A stretch of DNA of 64,000 nucleotides from Pseudomonas fragi (GTDB lineage Bacteria; Pseudomonadota; Gammaproteobacteria; Pseudomonadales; Pseudomonadaceae), in the NCBI RefSeq assembly GCF_900105835.1, contig NZ_LT629783.1, positions 3,990,501-4,054,500 of the forward strand, written 5' to 3'. The notes under the pieces are model-generated. The model had not been told where the DNA came from and searched no databases. It saw only the letters and a program-made list of their open reading frames with translations. Made by a program: the position numbers and the translations under genes. Below are positions 17,945 to 28,289 of this stretch, piece by piece (within the stretch, counting starts at the first letter, position 1; every line of letters starts with the position of its first letter).

Positions 17945-20900
17945 TCAAGCTTGCAGCTGTGAGCTTGCCGCTTGCAGTTGTTCCACCAGTTGCTCGGCTG
18001 GCATCGGGCGCCCGAACAGGTAGCCTTGCACTTCGTCGCAGCCGTGTTCGCGCAGGAAGTCCAGTTGCTCGTGGGTTTCCACGCCTTCGGCGATCACCGC
18101 CAGGTTCAGGCTATGGGCCATCGCAATAATGGCCCGGGCAATCTGCGCGTCTTGCTCGCCGCTGGGCAGGCCGTCGACAAAAGTGCGGTCGATTTTCAGG
18201 ACATCGATGGGGAATTGCTTGAGGTAGTTGAGCGACGAATAGCCGGTGCCAAAGTCATCCACGGCAATGCTCAGACCGAGGTTTTTCAGGCTGGCGAGGA
18301 TATGCAGGGCTTCGCTGACTTCGCGCATCAGGATACTTTCGGTCAGTTCAAGCTCAAGGCAGGCCGGGGACAGGCCGGTTTCCTTGAGGATAGTGGCGAT
18401 GCGCGTACCCAGTTGGCCATCGGAGAACTGGCGCGCCGAGATATTCACCGACACCTTGGGCACCCGCACCTTGGCCTGGTGCCAGTGCTTGAGCTGGCGG
18501 CAGGCCTCTGCCAGCACCCAGTCGCCGACTTCCACCACCAGGCCCAACTCCTCGAGTACCGGGATAAAGTCGCCAGGTGGCACCAGGCCACGCCTTGAGT
18601 GGTTCCAGCGCAGCAGCGCCTCGACGCCGGTCAGGCGCTTGCCGTCGCCGCTGAATTGCGGCTGGTAGAACAGGATGAACTCTTGCTGCTCCAGGGCATG
18701 GCGCAGGTCACTCTCCAGTTCCAGGCGCTCCAGGGCGCTGGCGTTCATGTCCGCCTGATAGAACTGGAAGTTGTTTTTGCCGCGCTCCTTGGCGTGGTAC
18801 ATGGCAGTGTCGGCGTTTTTCATCAGCTGGCTGAGTTCGTTGCCGTCTTGCGGGCTCAGGGCAATACCAATACTGGCGGTCACAAAAAACTCGCGGCTTT
18901 CGAGCACGAAAGGTTTTACCAGGCTGGCGAGGATCTGCTCGGCCACGTTGATAGCCCGGTTCAAGGCCTGCTGGCGGGTGGTGCGCGGTTGCAGGAGGAG
19001 GGTGAACTCGTCACCGCCCATGCGCGCCACGGTATCGTCGTCACCGACGCAGGCCAGCAAGCGGATGGCCATGTCCTTGAGCATGCGGTCGCCAGCGGCG
19101 TGGCCCAGGGAGTCGTTGATCGGCTTGAAACGGTCAAGGTCGAGGAACATCAGTACCACCCACGACTTGTTACGCTCTGCCTGTTGCAGCGCGGTGTGCA
19201 GGCGGTCCTGGAACAGGGTGCGGTTGGGCAGGTGGGTCAGGGCGTCGTAATAGGCCAGGCGGTGAATGCGCTGTTCACTGGCCTTGCGCTCGCTGATATC
19301 ACTGAAGAAACACACATAGCTCGCCAGATCGCCTTCATCATCGAGCACCGCCGTGATGCCGACCCAGGCCGGGTAGTGTTCGCCGTTCAGGCGCTTGAGC
19401 CAGACTTCACCCTCCCAAGTGCCATGCACATGCAGTTGCTTGAGCACATAGGTCAGGTGCGCACGCTGCTGGGCATCGACGGTGAGCATGCTTGGCAGCT
19501 GGTCGAGCACCTGCGCCACGGCGTAGCCGCTGACCCGGCTGAAGGCTTCGTTGGCCTGCACGATATAGCCAGCGGGGTCAGTAATGAGGATGGCCGAGGT
19601 GGAGTGTTCAAACACCGTGGCGGCCATGCGCAGGTCTTTTTCGGCGCGGCGCTGCTGACTCATGTCGCGGCCTACGCCCAGAATCCCCTCAAAACCATCG
19701 TTCTCATTCCACACCAGAACTAGGCGCAACTCGATGGGCACCTTGTGGCCGTCGGCGCGCAGGCAGTCGAACAAAAACAGCTGGGTTTGTACCTGGGCGC
19801 GCAGGGCCGACAGTTGCTGGGGCTTGTGCAGTGCGGCGCGGATGCGCTCGATCAGGCTGTTGACCCCTTCCAGTTGTTGTGGGGTGGCGATGATCGATTG
19901 CCAGCCATTGTCGAACACCCACTGCGCCTCATACCCCAATACGGTTTGTATGGACGGGCTCAGGTAGTTCATGCGCAACGAACTGTCGGTCGAGAAAATC
20001 ACGTCGCTGATGCTTTCGGCCAGCATCCGGTAGCGTTGCTCGCTGTCACGCAATGACTCGCTGGCTTCGATCTGGTCGGTGATGTCCTTGGCCACCCCGA
20101 CAATGCGCGTGACCTGGTTGCCAGTGTCACGGGCGAACGCCTGCTCGCGGATGTCGAAGCGCCGCCAGGTGCCTTGCTGATGGCGAAAGCGCAACTGGCA
20201 TTGCAGCAGTTGCTTGTAGCCGTTTTCCCGCTGCTCTTTGCGCAACTGGTGATAACGCTCGGCGTCTTCGGGGTGCAGCAGCAACTCCCAGAAGTACGCG
20301 CCCATTTCTTGCAGCTCGACCGCGCTATAACCCAGGGTATGACCCAGGTGGTGGTTGCTGAAGATGATCCGCTGGCTGATCACATTTTGTACATAAAGAT
20401 GGTCGGGCACGGTGCGCACCACATCGGACCAGAAACTCTCGCGCTCTTGCAGGGACAGTTCGATCAGCTTGCGGCTGGTAATGTCGCTGATGCTCAGGAT
20501 CACCGCGTGGTAATCCTCGTGATCCGCAGGCAGGCGCAGCACCAGCCATAAATGCTGGTCGCGGCCATTGGCATCGGTAAGTTTTATTTCCAGCTCAAGT
20601 TGCTGTTGTTGCTCAAGCACGGCCTCGACGATCTGATAGCCAATGGCCGTGCTGGTCGACGGGCAACCGTTGATCAGCTTGTGCCAGGCGCCATCACCGG
20701 AGTCGACCTCCAGCAGTTGCATGGCTACCTGATTGACCTCGGTGATGCGCAATTGCTCGAACAATTGACGGCGATGCTCGGGGTGATCGCCCAGCCATTG
20801 TTTGAGGGCGTCGCCGTTGTGAAGTTTTTCGCGGTCGAGAAACCCCGGCAGGCTGGACAGGTCGAGCACGCACAGGGCGACGCCGGTGCCTTCGAAAATA

Positions 20901-21805
20901 TCGTGATAGCGCCGCCGGCCTTCATGCAGCTGGCGCTGACGGCGGCGCATGTTCAGCAGGGCAATGATCGGCAGCAATGAAAACAGCAGGCCAAGCAGGC
21001 ATTTGCCAATCAGCCCGGGCAGCAGGTGCTCGATCGCCTGGCGGTCATTGAACAGCCCGCGCAGTTGCCAGTCGCTGTGGTTGATGGGCGTCAACAGAAC
21101 GGTGTCTTCTTCATCCTCCGGGTTCAGGGTGGAGGCAGGGGTGACGTTTTTATCCGCCCGGCTGAGGACTTTGCGGGTCTGGCTGTTCTCCACCAGCCAT
21201 TGCGGCCTTTGGCTGCTGGCATTCTGATGGGTCAGGTTTTGCAGCAAGTCCGGGCTCATGCGCAGCAGCCAGTAGCCATTGATGGTGCCACTGGGCTGGC
21301 GCAGCAACAGATAGATGACGCTGGCGTCACGGTTATTGCTGAAGTAATAGCCCTCGGTGCGGCTGCGCGACGGGCTGTGCCGGATCCAGTCCGCCAGGTT
21401 AGCGGCATCGGGGCTGGTGCCCAGGCTGTCGAGCAGGATTTCGCCTTCAGGGCTGACCAGTGCCAGGCTTTGCAAGGCGGGCAGGGACTGGCTCAGTTGT
21501 TTGACCAGGGCCTGTTGCTGGCGCACGGTTTTCGGCGACTTGTCCACAGGCAGCAGATTGAGGGCGGTTTCAGCGCGCAGGGCCATGCTCAGGCCAATGT
21601 GGTCGGCCAGGTCGGCACTGTAATTGATGCTGGCCTGGCGCTCTTGCTGCAGGGTTTCCTGGAACTGTTCGATCAACAACCAGAACAGCATGGCCAGCAG
21701 CAGTAAAACCAGCGCCGCCAATGCACTTTTCAGCGTTCCGCGCACAGGCGTCCCCAATAATGGGTTGGACGCTTTGACAATAGTGGGCGCGGTGACATTG
21801 GGCAA
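17945..21805 (-). CDS. morA: GGDEF/EAL/PAS motility regulator MorA
   Basis: An inner-membrane c-di-GMP enzyme of about 1286 aa. Two N-terminal spans ([17 protein letters not shown] and [15 protein letters not shown]) flank a periplasmic sensor domain. Several PAS domains follow, then a diguanylate cyclase domain with intact RMGGDEF and a phosphodiesterase domain with intact EALLRW, ESIL and [13 protein letters not shown]. Both activities are possible. The start is placed at a TTG (21805) with AGGA 7 nt upstream, giving [18 protein letters not shown]; the open frame extends to 21973 but that extension looks non-coding. Adjacency to glyA and overall size identify MorA, which times flagellar formation in P. 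putida and P. aeruginosa. Confidence 0.88.
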   Translation of the reverse strand: MPNVTAPTIVKASNPLLGTPVRGTLKSALAALVLLLLAMLFWLLIEQFQETLQQERQASINYSADLADHIGLSMALRAETALNLLPVDKSPKTVRQQQALVKQLSQSLPALQSLALVSPEGEILLDSLGTSPDAANLADWIRHSPSRSRTEGYYFSNNRDASVIYLLLRQPSGTINGYWLLRMSPDLLQNLTHQNASSQRPQWLVENSQTRKVLSRADKNVTPASTLNPEDEEDTVLLTPINHSDWQLRGLFNDRQAIEHLLPGLIGKCLLGLLFSLLPIIALLNMRRRQRQLHEGRRRYHDIFEGTGVALCVLDLSSLPGFLDREKLHNGDALKQWLGDHPEHRRQLFEQLRITEVNQVAMQLLEVDSGDGAWHKLINGCPSTSTAIGYQIVEAVLEQQQQLELEIKLTDANGRDQHLWLVLRLPADHEDYHAVILSISDITSRKLIELSLQERESFWSDVVRTVPDHLYVQNVISQRIIFSNHHLGHTLGYSAVELQEMGAYFWELLLHPEDAERYHQLRKEQRENGYKQLLQCQLRFRHQQGTWRRFDIREQAFARDTGNQVTRIVGVAKDITDQIEASESLRDSEQRYRMLAESISDVIFSTDSSLRMNYLSPSIQTVLGYEAQWVFDNGWQSIIATPQQLEGVNSLIERIRAALHKPQQLSALRAQVQTQLFLFDCLRADGHKVPIELRLVLVWNENDGFEGILGVGRDMSQQRRAEKDLRMAATVFEHSTSAILITDPAGYIVQANEAFSRVSGYAVAQVLDQLPSMLTVDAQQRAHLTYVLKQLHVHGTWEGEVWLKRLNGEHYPAWVGITAVLDDEGDLASYVCFFSDISERKASEQRIHRLAYYDALTHLPNRTLFQDRLHTALQQAERNKSWVVLMFLDLDRFKPINDSLGHAAGDRMLKDMAIRLLACVGDDDTVARMGGDEFTLLLQPRTTRQQALNRAINVAEQILASLVKPFVLESREFFVTASIGIALSPQDGNELSQLMKNADTAMYHAKERGKNNFQFYQADMNASALERLELESDLRHALEQQEFILFYQPQFSGDGKRLTGVEALLRWNHSRRGLVPPGDFIPVLEELGLVVEVGDWVLAEACRQLKHWHQAKVRVPKVSVNISARQFSDGQLGTRIATILKETGLSPACLELELTESILMREVSEALHILASLKNLGLSIAVDDFGTGYSSLNYLKQFPIDVLKIDRTFVDGLPSGEQDAQIARAIIAMAHSLNLAVIAEGVETHEQLDFLREHGCDEVQGYLFGRPMPAEQLVEQLQAASSQLQA

Positions 21806-22197
21806 CTTGTGATCCTGCAATTTGGCGGCAATGGCGCGAGGCCCCCTAAAGGCGCCAAGCATGCCTTGGGTTGTGGCAAAGTGCCAGTCCTCTGGTCTGC
21901 GCTGGTTTGCCCTGCCTCGCGCATTCAGGTAGATTCTGGCGTCTACATTTGTGCTTTTTCTGCGAGCAGGCATTGATCTCGATCAGTCCCTGACTTTCTG
22001 CTATGGCCTGATCCGGGCATTGCTCGCGCCTTATTCACCCGTCACTGACCCTAGGTTCTCCATGGCTCAATACGCTTATCTACCCTATTAGATTTTAGTC
22101 ATGTTTTACGATCTGAAGCCGAGCCCTGACGGTTACTAGTTCTCCAGCCTACCCAGCATTTTTTCGCTCTCAGTCCTGCATCAGGGCAAAGATTTTA

Positions 22198-22208
22198 GTT
22201 AGGTTTTG
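22198..22208 (-). repeat. outer att-like motif, left side
   Basis: GTTAGGTTTTG, whose reverse complement CAAAACCTAAC is present exactly at 57126-57136 outside the right island boundary. The pair is thus inverted. It lies 26 bp left of the direct repeat at 22234 and may be a second recombinase arm site. Confidence 0.45.
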
Positions 22209-22233
22209 ATGATTTTGAGCCAATTTCAACTCC

Positions 22234-22252
22234 AAAACTTAACTTTTCTAAG
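22234..22252 (+). repeat. island boundary direct repeat, left (candidate attL)
   Basis: AAAACTTAACTTTTCTAAG recurs as AAAACATAACTTTTCTAAG at 57079-57097: 18 of 19 positions match, in the same orientation. The single mismatch is within the central C-N-TAAC. The left copy lies between core gene morA and the first transposase debris. The right copy lies 14 bp before the intA start. Confidence 0.7.
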
Positions 22253-22274
22253 CGTGCCTCCTTGTCAGGTATCA

Positions 22275-22556
22275 CGATGCAGATATATACGCTGGGAACA
22301 TGATGCTGTATCGGAGGAAATGCAGAACCTGCTGAGCAAATCACCGGAGATAATGCAAGTCCGAAAGCGGACGGTTGAGCATCCCTTCGGGACGCTAAAG
22401 CAATGGATGGGTGCGACGCGCTTCCTGACCCGAAGGCTGGCCGGAGTGAGCGCAGAGTTGAGCTTGAATGTGCTCGCCTATAATTTGAAACGGGTTATGA
22501 AAATCATCGGCGTTAATGGTTTGATGAAGGCGCTGTCGGCGCAAAAAAAAGGCTGA
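22275..22556 (+). pseudogene. IS1182-family transposase fragment (C-terminus)
   Basis: The last about 90 residues of an IS1182-type DDE transposase: RKRTVEHPFGTLKQWMGATRFL, then AELSLNVLAYNLKRVMKII. The catalytic DD portion is missing, so it is inactive debris at the island's left edge. The sequence after its stop (about 22557-22760, containing TGAGCGTTTTTACACACTCTGGGCC) resembles the normal 3' end of such elements. Confidence 0.75.
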
Positions 22557-23144
22557 CTTTGGCCCATCCGAGAGGCTGTAAAGCAGCGTTGACCTGTTCC
22601 AGGTCGCTACCCAGACCCGAGGCATTTACTGTGCGATCACTCAGCCAACGAACGTCAATGCTTCAAGACGATAGGGCCCATGAGCGTTTTTACACACTCT
22701 GGGCCGTTTTCTGCCTGTGGCGAGAGGCAAAAACCGGCCAAAAGAAGGCGGCCGGCATCGGAGCTGCTCCTAGCACGAATTCGCAAAACTCAGGTAACTG
22801 ACTCCCCAGAAATGTCGACAATGCCGCACCGCACCAGCACTCTTAACGATCCGCACACTGAGCTGGCGTACAAAATATAGGAAGGTCTAGCGATATCTAG
22901 TGATGTATAGCGAATTTCGCTATACATCACTAGATATCGCTATATTTCGCGCATTGCTCGATCACCGATGACCGCGTATCTACATGCGCTGCCGCCCAAA
23001 CTCAAGATTCGAGTCGCAGATGGCAGTAATTTTAGCGGAGTTCAGTTCATCGTAACGGGCGACTACCGGCCAAAAGCGGCTGCTCGGATATGTCTACGAA
23101 TCAAGGGGCGATTCAATATTCAACTCATTTAGGAAACGATGATT
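22557..23144. other. non-coding gap with IS1182 end and a long palindrome
   Basis: No convincing gene. It holds the IS1182 3' remnant, the 25-bp perfect palindrome described separately (22889-22941) and AT-rich DNA before the 45-aa gene at 23145. Confidence 0.5.
22889..22941. repeat. 25-bp perfect inverted repeat
   Basis: The left arm 22889-22913 (starting AGCGATATCTAG, ending ATAGCGA) is the exact reverse complement of the right arm 22917-22941, with an ATT loop. The outer flanks AAATATAG (22873-22880) and CTATATTT (22940-22947) add a second, offset complementarity. There is no T tract. It is too long and perfect for a normal terminator; more like a recombination site, replication structure or the two abutted ends of a small element. 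Confidence 0.85.
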
Positions 23145-23282
23145 ATGAGCAAACAACCGAAAAACCCAAGCCGCCCGAGCCACGAACACGCACCTCGTCC
23201 GGTAGTTCCTAATCTGCCAAGCACCACAGGCAACAAGTCCGGCAGTGATCGCGGCAACTATCCACCAGCGAAATCTAAGTAA
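23145..23282 (+). CDS. small Pro/Ser/Gly-rich hypothetical protein
   Basis: A 45-aa product MSKQPKNPSRPSHEHAPRPV...GNKSGSDRGNYPPAKSK preceded by AGGAAACGATGATT. An in-frame ATG at 23139 is an alternative start. The peptide is basic, low in complexity and probably disordered, with a C-terminal GNxSGxxRGNxPP pattern that I believe occurs in small hypothetical proteins of other pseudomonads. It has no assigned function. Codon use is normal for Pseudomonas. Confidence 0.5.
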   Translation: MSKQPKNPSRPSHEHAPRPVVPNLPSTTGNKSGSDRGNYPPAKSK

Positions 23283-23714
23283 TCGCACAGGTATGACAGG
23301 CTATGGGGGATGGATTTTTCCTCTGCCTGTCATACTTTTACACGCATCAATCGCGATGGATTAGCCTGATATTTGTAACCGTCTGGCCAAGTCACCTACC
23401 GAACTCCAGCATTAAGGGCGATGGTGTCCGCGTATTTTTAAGCGAACGCGATCACCCTTATCGCTAGGATTTCCATGCGCCAACGTAGTTCTTACCCCAA
23501 GTCGTTCAAAGCCTAGGTCGTCCAGAAAGCGCAATGCGGCAAGGTGTGGTTGCGCGGCCATTTTCGGTTAATATTTTCTGAGTGTTCGGCGCACATTTTA
23601 AGAAAATCTTGGCGCGGTTAAGAAAATCTAGCCAACGACAGGGGGAAAATGGGAAATCTAATGGGGGTTACGCCCATTAGATCAATGCGATGGAGCTACC
23701 CAATGGTGCGGCAG
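23283..23714. other. gap with IS66 leader remnant and short repeats
   Basis: Besides the tnpA remnant at 23475, this gap holds related AAGAAAATCT motifs near 23601-23629 and a short inverted repeat ATCTAATGGG/CCCATTAGAT (23656-23665 and 23673-23682). The latter lies at the right end of the reverse IS66 remnant. No gene is seen. Confidence 0.45.
23475..23580 (+). pseudogene. IS66-family tnpA remnant with nonsense codon
   Basis: ATG opens MRQRSSYPKSFKA, the start of an IS66 TnpA helix-turn-helix protein. It then hits TAG where the family has CAG (KAQVVQ), and the frame decays within 30 codons. The leader GGGCGATGGTGT... about 40-50 bp upstream matches that of the second remnant at 31482. Confidence 0.65.
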
Positions 23715-24560
23715 CTACCGCGTAAGCACATCCTTGAGATAGCCATACGGGTCATGCCCGTTCATGCGTGCCGACTGATTCAGGCTAATGATTGCCGCAG
23801 CCCGTTTTCCGCTGAGCAACGACCCTGCGAAGAGCCAGTTTTTGCGTCCAAGCGCCCATGGCCTAATTTGGTTTTCCGCCCAATTGTTGTCTATGGCTAC
23901 GGCCCCGTCATTGAGGTAGCGCGACAGCGCTGCCCAGCGTTTCAGGCTGTAATTGAGTGCTCTGCTGATGGCCGTGCCTTCGGGCACCAGATCTCGCGGG
24001 GCGAGCATCCAGGCATGAAATGCGTCGATGATCGGCGCTGCTTTTTCCTGCCGTATTCGCTTCCGGACACCCGGTTCCAGTTCGCGTACGTCTCGTTCAA
24101 TTTCATACACGGCAGCGATGTAGTGCAGCGCTTTTTCGGCAATCTGGCTTTTGTTGGTCGCGTGCAAATCAAAGAATTTCCGACGCGCATGCGCCATGCA
24201 GTCGATCTCGGTGACGCCCAGTTCAAAGCCTGCCTTGTAGCCAGCGAAGTCATCGCAGACCAGCTTGCCCTTCCAGTTTCCAAGGAGGTTTCGGGCATGT
24301 TCGCCAGTGCGGCTCGGGCTGAAGTCGTAAACGACCGCCGCCAGATCGGAGAACTCGCTTGTGGCATAGGCCCAGACGTAAGCGCGGTGAGTTTTCTTCC
24401 CGCCAGGCGTCAGCATCTGTACCCGAATCCATTTATGGACGAGGTTAGCGTTGAGGTTGTGAGTCAAGGTGACGTTGGCAATTGAGGTGTCAGCCTGCGC
24501 GCACTCGGAGATGACTTGGGCCTTGAAAGACTTGGAGTAAGAACGGCGTTTTTGTGGCAT
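23685..24560 (-). pseudogene. IS66 tnpA-tnpC in-frame fusion (deletion derivative)
   Basis: An open frame of 281 codons (23715-24560). Residues 1-48 (MPQKRRSYSKSFKAQVISEC...VHKWIRVQ) are the TnpA helix-turn-helix protein. From MLTPGGKKTHRAYVWAY on it is the catalytic C-terminal part of TnpC. The end of tnpA, all of tnpB and the first part of tnpC, including the first catalytic Asp (usual ADETPV), are missing. The second Asp (LVCDDFAGY) and the Glu (NNWAENQIRP) remain. A TAG stops the frame ten codons before the natural tail LPHHWVAPSH, which stays readable in frame. It is almost certainly inactive as a transposase, but it encodes a DNA-binding domain joined to a partial nuclease domain. Confidence 0.8.
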
Positions 24561-25100
24561 GGGCGTCCGCTTTAAAAAGGCTAAAAATGGTCTCCACTTA
24601 AATTTAAGTGGGCATCATTGCCTCAAGCGACGGTGTCAGGAAGATGTGTTGCCCGGACGGTTACGCTTCGACCTGGAGTTCTCCGGGGTAACATTGACGA
24701 CTCATGGCACCTCCAAGTCCCATCATGGGGGTTGGAGGTGCCTACAAAACCCGAGGCGATTCATGCCTCGCATCATATGCGCGAAGAGATGCCACTTCCC
24801 TAGAAGCAAACTGAGAGCGAATCTGACGCGTCCGACACAGACGTCTGCGTCACATACACCTGGGTGCCCAAATTCTCAATGCACCAGATCATCAAGACTG
24901 GGGCGAATGCACCCTTTCGGCCAATAGCGGTCATCGACCGTCAACTAAAGCAGGGGCGACTCAACATGAGCGCCGGAAAAACTCTAGCTTTGGGCCTCGT
25001 CGTCAGCGCAGGCTCATACCCATCCTGGGTTAGCACCTTTGCTTTAATGTCAATGTGTTAACTGCGACAGCCGGGATAGTTGTCGCGGCTGATCTACGCG
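24561..25100. other. gap with IS66 left end and unassigned sequence
   Basis: Contains the left end of the reverse IS66 copy, with palindrome CACTTAAATTTAAGTG (24596-24611) just before its tnpA start. About 480 bp follows in which I see only short frames, such as one ending SAGKTLALGLVVSAGSYPSWV near 25050, none with a clear start site. Confidence 0.4.
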
Positions 25101-26027
25101 TTAAGGATTAGCCTCGGCCAAGCCTGCTTCAATGAAGCGCACCGAACTCTCCATGGCCTGCTGACCTTCTGGCAGCATGGTGGCGTAGAAGTGCCAGGCG
25201 TGGAACATCGCAGGCCATACTTCCAGGTTTACGCGAACGCGGTTATCAGCCAGGTGAGTTGCAAGGCGCATTGCATCACTCAACATCAGCTCGTTCTCGC
25301 CGATCTGCACCAGGATTGGTGGAAGACCGGTGACGTCCGCGAACACAGGTGAGGCCAGAGGATGATTGGCCAATGTGTCGCCTAGGAATGCTCTGGCGAG
25401 GATGTCCAGGACAGGCTTGGAGTTCAGAGGATCCAGACCTTCACGGTTGCTCATGGAAGCACCGGTGTGTTCAAGGTTCGCCCATGGTGAGATGGAGGAG
25501 CCAACCGCAGGCAATGGAAGCCCTTTCGACTTAGCAGCAACCATGATGCTGACAACCATCGCGCCGCCAGCCGACTCGCCAGAGAACGCAATTTTGTTAG
25601 CTGGGATTTTCTGCTCAAGCAGCCATTCGTAGGCGCGCAATGTGTCGTCAACAGAGGCTGGGAACTTGTGCTCAGGAGCAAGACGATAGTCTGGCATGTA
25701 CACACGAGCACCGAGCATTTTCGCGTAATTGCCTCCGATGCCGTGGTAGCCGTCTGGACGACCTACAATGTAGGCGCCGCCGTGGATATACATCACTACT
25801 GCGTCAGTTTTGATCTCGTCCGGAGTAACCAGTGTGCCGGGTACGCCGCCCATGTTGACTGCTTCGAATTTAACGCCAGCTGGCGCTGGATTTTGCGCGA
25901 GCATTTTTGCGTAAGAGTCGCGGATGTCGCTCATTTTTGTGGTGGTATCAATTCCCTTAAGAACGGGTACCAGATCGCTAAGGCTGTTGGCCCAGGTTTG
26001 GACGGCTGCTTGGACTTTAGTGTTCAT
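25101..26027 (-). CDS. alpha/beta hydrolase, HSL-type (family IV) esterase
   Basis: A 308-aa cytosolic carboxylesterase-like enzyme. The oxyanion-hole motif is HGGAYIVG (VVMYIHGGAYIVGRPDGYHG). The nucleophile elbow is GESAGG (catalytic Ser in KIAFSGESAGGAM). The His lies in MFHAWHFY, and the acidic residue is probably in IGENELML. The substrate is unknown; such enzymes cleave short acyl esters. It is divergent from a LysR regulator 121 bp away, the usual layout of a target and its regulator. Confidence 0.85.
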   Translation of the reverse strand: MNTKVQAAVQTWANSLSDLVPVLKGIDTTTKMSDIRDSYAKMLAQNPAPAGVKFEAVNMGGVPGTLVTPDEIKTDAVVMYIHGGAYIVGRPDGYHGIGGNYAKMLGARVYMPDYRLAPEHKFPASVDDTLRAYEWLLEQKIPANKIAFSGESAGGAMVVSIMVAAKSKGLPLPAVGSSISPWANLEHTGASMSNREGLDPLNSKPVLDILARAFLGDTLANHPLASPVFADVTGLPPILVQIGENELMLSDAMRLATHLADNRVRVNLEVWPAMFHAWHFYATMLPEGQQAMESSVRFIEAGLAEANP

Positions 26028-26148
26028 AATGACCTCAATTGATCGATGGGAGTGGATTAGCTAATTGAGATACTATGCTTAGTATTGGGGAATAGGGTTC
26101 CCCATAACAGGTGCTAAGCCGCCCGAACGTTGAGATCCTTGAGGCCCC

Positions 26149-27087
26149 ATGGAACTCCATAACCTGAATGATATCGCAGCGTTTGTAAGCTCGGTAAACG
26201 CTGGAAGCTTCACTGCGGCGGCCAAGCAGCTTGGCCTTACGCGCTCTGCAGTGGGGAAGTCGATAGTCAGGCTCGAGGCTCGTTTACAGGTACGTTTACT
26301 GAATCGTACTACGCGCAGTTTAAGCATGACGGATGACGGCCAGGTTCTGTATGAGCGTTGCGTGGGCGTTCTTCAGGATCTGGACGACGTGGAGGATGCC
26401 CTTGCGTTTCGTCGTTCAACACCCAGTGGGCGACTGCGGATGAGCCTGCCGGTAGCATTAGGCAGACTTCATGTCCTTCAGCACATCGAGTGCTGTCTTA
26501 AGGATTGGCCCTCCTTGAGCGTCGATATCACATTTTCCGACAGGCTGGTCGATCTGATCGATGAGGGATTTGATTTGGCCATGCGCATCGGGCCACCGAA
26601 GGAAGACTCTCGGTTGCTCACGCGTACCGTGGCCTATCAACAAATGATTACCTGCGCTTCACCCAAGTATCTGGCTGAGCATGCCGAGCCCAAAACGCCT
26701 GAGGATTTGTCCGAGCACCAGTGCCTGCATTTCGTGAGCGGTGGGAGATTGCTTCCTTGGAATTTTCGCGTGAATGGTAGCTCCGTGCCCGTTACTCATG
26801 GTGGAAGGCTACAGATGGACAGTGCTGAGTCATTGCACCAGTCAGCTGTCGCTGGCCTAGGCATCGCGACTCTTCCTTCCTATGTGGTAAATGACGATTT
26901 GAGGAGCGGCAAACTCGTTCAATTGCTCGCAGGGTATGCAGAGGCCGCAGAGCCTATTCGGGTGATTTACCCTAGCAAGCGACATCTCTCTCCAAAAATT
27001 CGTCTCTTCATCGATAAGCTTGTGGAGGCTTGGTCGCCTTGTCCGCCATGGGAGCGTGATTCGGCAATTCCTACGTTTGCACCCTAA
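26149..27087 (+). CDS. LysR-family transcriptional regulator
   Basis: A 312-aa regulator. The N-terminal winged helix-turn-helix is MELHNLNDIAAFVSSVNAGSFTAAAKQLGLTRSAVGKSIVRLEARL, and a substrate-binding domain follows from about residue 90. Sequence features such as RLLNRTTRSLSMTDDGQVLYERC place it in the common CrgA/AaeR-like subgroup. It lies divergent from the esterase gene, which it probably controls from the shared 26028-26148 region. The inducer is unknown. Confidence 0.9.
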   Translation: MELHNLNDIAAFVSSVNAGSFTAAAKQLGLTRSAVGKSIVRLEARLQVRLLNRTTRSLSMTDDGQVLYERCVGVLQDLDDVEDALAFRRSTPSGRLRMSLPVALGRLHVLQHIECCLKDWPSLSVDITFSDRLVDLIDEGFDLAMRIGPPKEDSRLLTRTVAYQQMITCASPKYLAEHAEPKTPEDLSEHQCLHFVSGGRLLPWNFRVNGSSVPVTHGGRLQMDSAESLHQSAVAGLGIATLPSYVVNDDLRSGKLVQLLAGYAEAAEPIRVIYPSKRHLSPKIRLFIDKLVEAWSPCPPWERDSAIPTFAP

Positions 27088-27267
27088 GCGAAGCCGTCTG
27101 GCTGAACCGACGCTCAGACACCCTAGATCACCTCGACCTTAATCATGGCGTCTGTATTTCCAACAGTTTACAACTCAAATATTTGAAGGGACGCTATTGG
27201 CCGCTCTCCGCCGATCACAACAGGCAGAAAACGGCCATCTCTGGTCACCCCTACCTAAGTGACAGCT

Positions 27268-28179
27268 CTAAATTCTGCGGCGCATTCTCCCTGGAGGCGC
27301 CCCATAAACCTCCTTAAATTTTTTGCTGAACGCCGCCTGCGATTGGTAACCAACCTGCAAGGCAATATCTTTTAATCCCAGATGCGAATGACTCAGCAGG
27401 CTGAACGCCAATTCCATACGGACTTGCGTAAGCAATACCCATGGCGACACACCAGCCACACGAACGAACGCCCGCATGAAAGATGCTCGGGACATGCACG
27501 CGATATCTGCTAGATTTTGGATGATCCACTCGTGCGCAGGATCAGCCAACATCGCCTGCCATACGGGGCCCAGACGTTTATCGCTGAGCAAGGCGAGCGT
27601 GCCGATGTCTTGGCCATGGCTAGATAGATGGGCGCGAAGGATCAGGGTGAATAACGCCTGAGAAAGAGCATCGAGCAAAAATTTTGCTCCAATCTGATCG
27701 CCGTCTGCTTCCCCGCGTAATAAATCGACCAGAGACTGTAATGGTCCATCCGCTGGGAGCGTGCCGCTGGGTATCAACAGGTAGTCAGGTAATGAAGCAA
27801 ATAGCAACGAAGTTCGGTTGAAGTGAAAGCAGCCGCATAGCATGTCCAGATCCGCACTCACGCCGCCAATGCGATGTATGGGCAATATGCCAGCGTCGAT
27901 ACGCTTTGCCGATACCAATGTTGGCGCAACAGCTTTGCCCGGACTATGCAGCACATGCGGCGCACCACCCGGCAGGAGCAGAACGTCGCCGGCGCGCATA
28001 GAAAGACGCTGCCCGCTTGGAAGCTCCACCCGACACTCACCCGACAGCACCACGTGGTATGGCGCTTTGCCCAGCGCTTCCTGCTCATGCTCCAGGGACC
28101 AGTCACCCTGAAATTGGCAACGTAAATCCAGACTGCCACGAACATTGGCGAGGCTGATGAGCTTGTCGATCGAATTCAT
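27268..28179 (-). CDS. AraC-family regulator with cupin domain, RclR-like
   Basis: A 303-aa protein. The N-terminal cupin (cupin_6; LSMRAGDVLLLPGGAPHVL) is followed by two AraC helix-turn-helix motifs (IQNLADIACMSRASFMRAFVRVAG and LKDIALQVGYQSQAAFSKKFKEVYG). E. coli RclR, the hypochlorous-acid sensor, has this architecture and uses Cys21. Here Cys21 is present at the same residue number (SLDLRCQF). The second RclR redox cysteine (Cys89) has no obvious counterpart, though Cys residues occur in MLCGCFHF. Divergent to an AhpD-like gene and a DUF417 gene, consistent with control of an oxidant response. Confidence 0.8.
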   Translation of the reverse strand: MNSIDKLISLANVRGSLDLRCQFQGDWSLEHEQEALGKAPYHVVLSGECRVELPSGQRLSMRAGDVLLLPGGAPHVLHSPGKAVAPTLVSAKRIDAGILPIHRIGGVSADLDMLCGCFHFNRTSLLFASLPDYLLIPSGTLPADGPLQSLVDLLRGEADGDQIGAKFLLDALSQALFTLILRAHLSSHGQDIGTLALLSDKRLGPVWQAMLADPAHEWIIQNLADIACMSRASFMRAFVRVAGVSPWVLLTQVRMELAFSLLSHSHLGLKDIALQVGYQSQAAFSKKFKEVYGAPPGRMRRRI

Positions 28180-28289
28180 TTGAGCGCATCGCAGAAAAAA
28201 CAGAGCGTATCGAACTAATCAAAATAGGACTAGGGCATACACTAAACAAGGTTAAACATTACACCCAACCCCCCTCAGGAGTTACCGCA

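Noticed and set aside
23094..23288. A 64-codon reverse frame with a hydrophobic start
   Set aside because: It covers the forward 45-aa gene, which has better coding character and an upstream AGGAA.
24864..25061. A 65-codon forward frame containing SAGKTLALGLVVSAG
   Set aside because: It resembles a P-loop or signal peptide by chance; there is no start site and it ends abruptly. Left as unassigned sequence.
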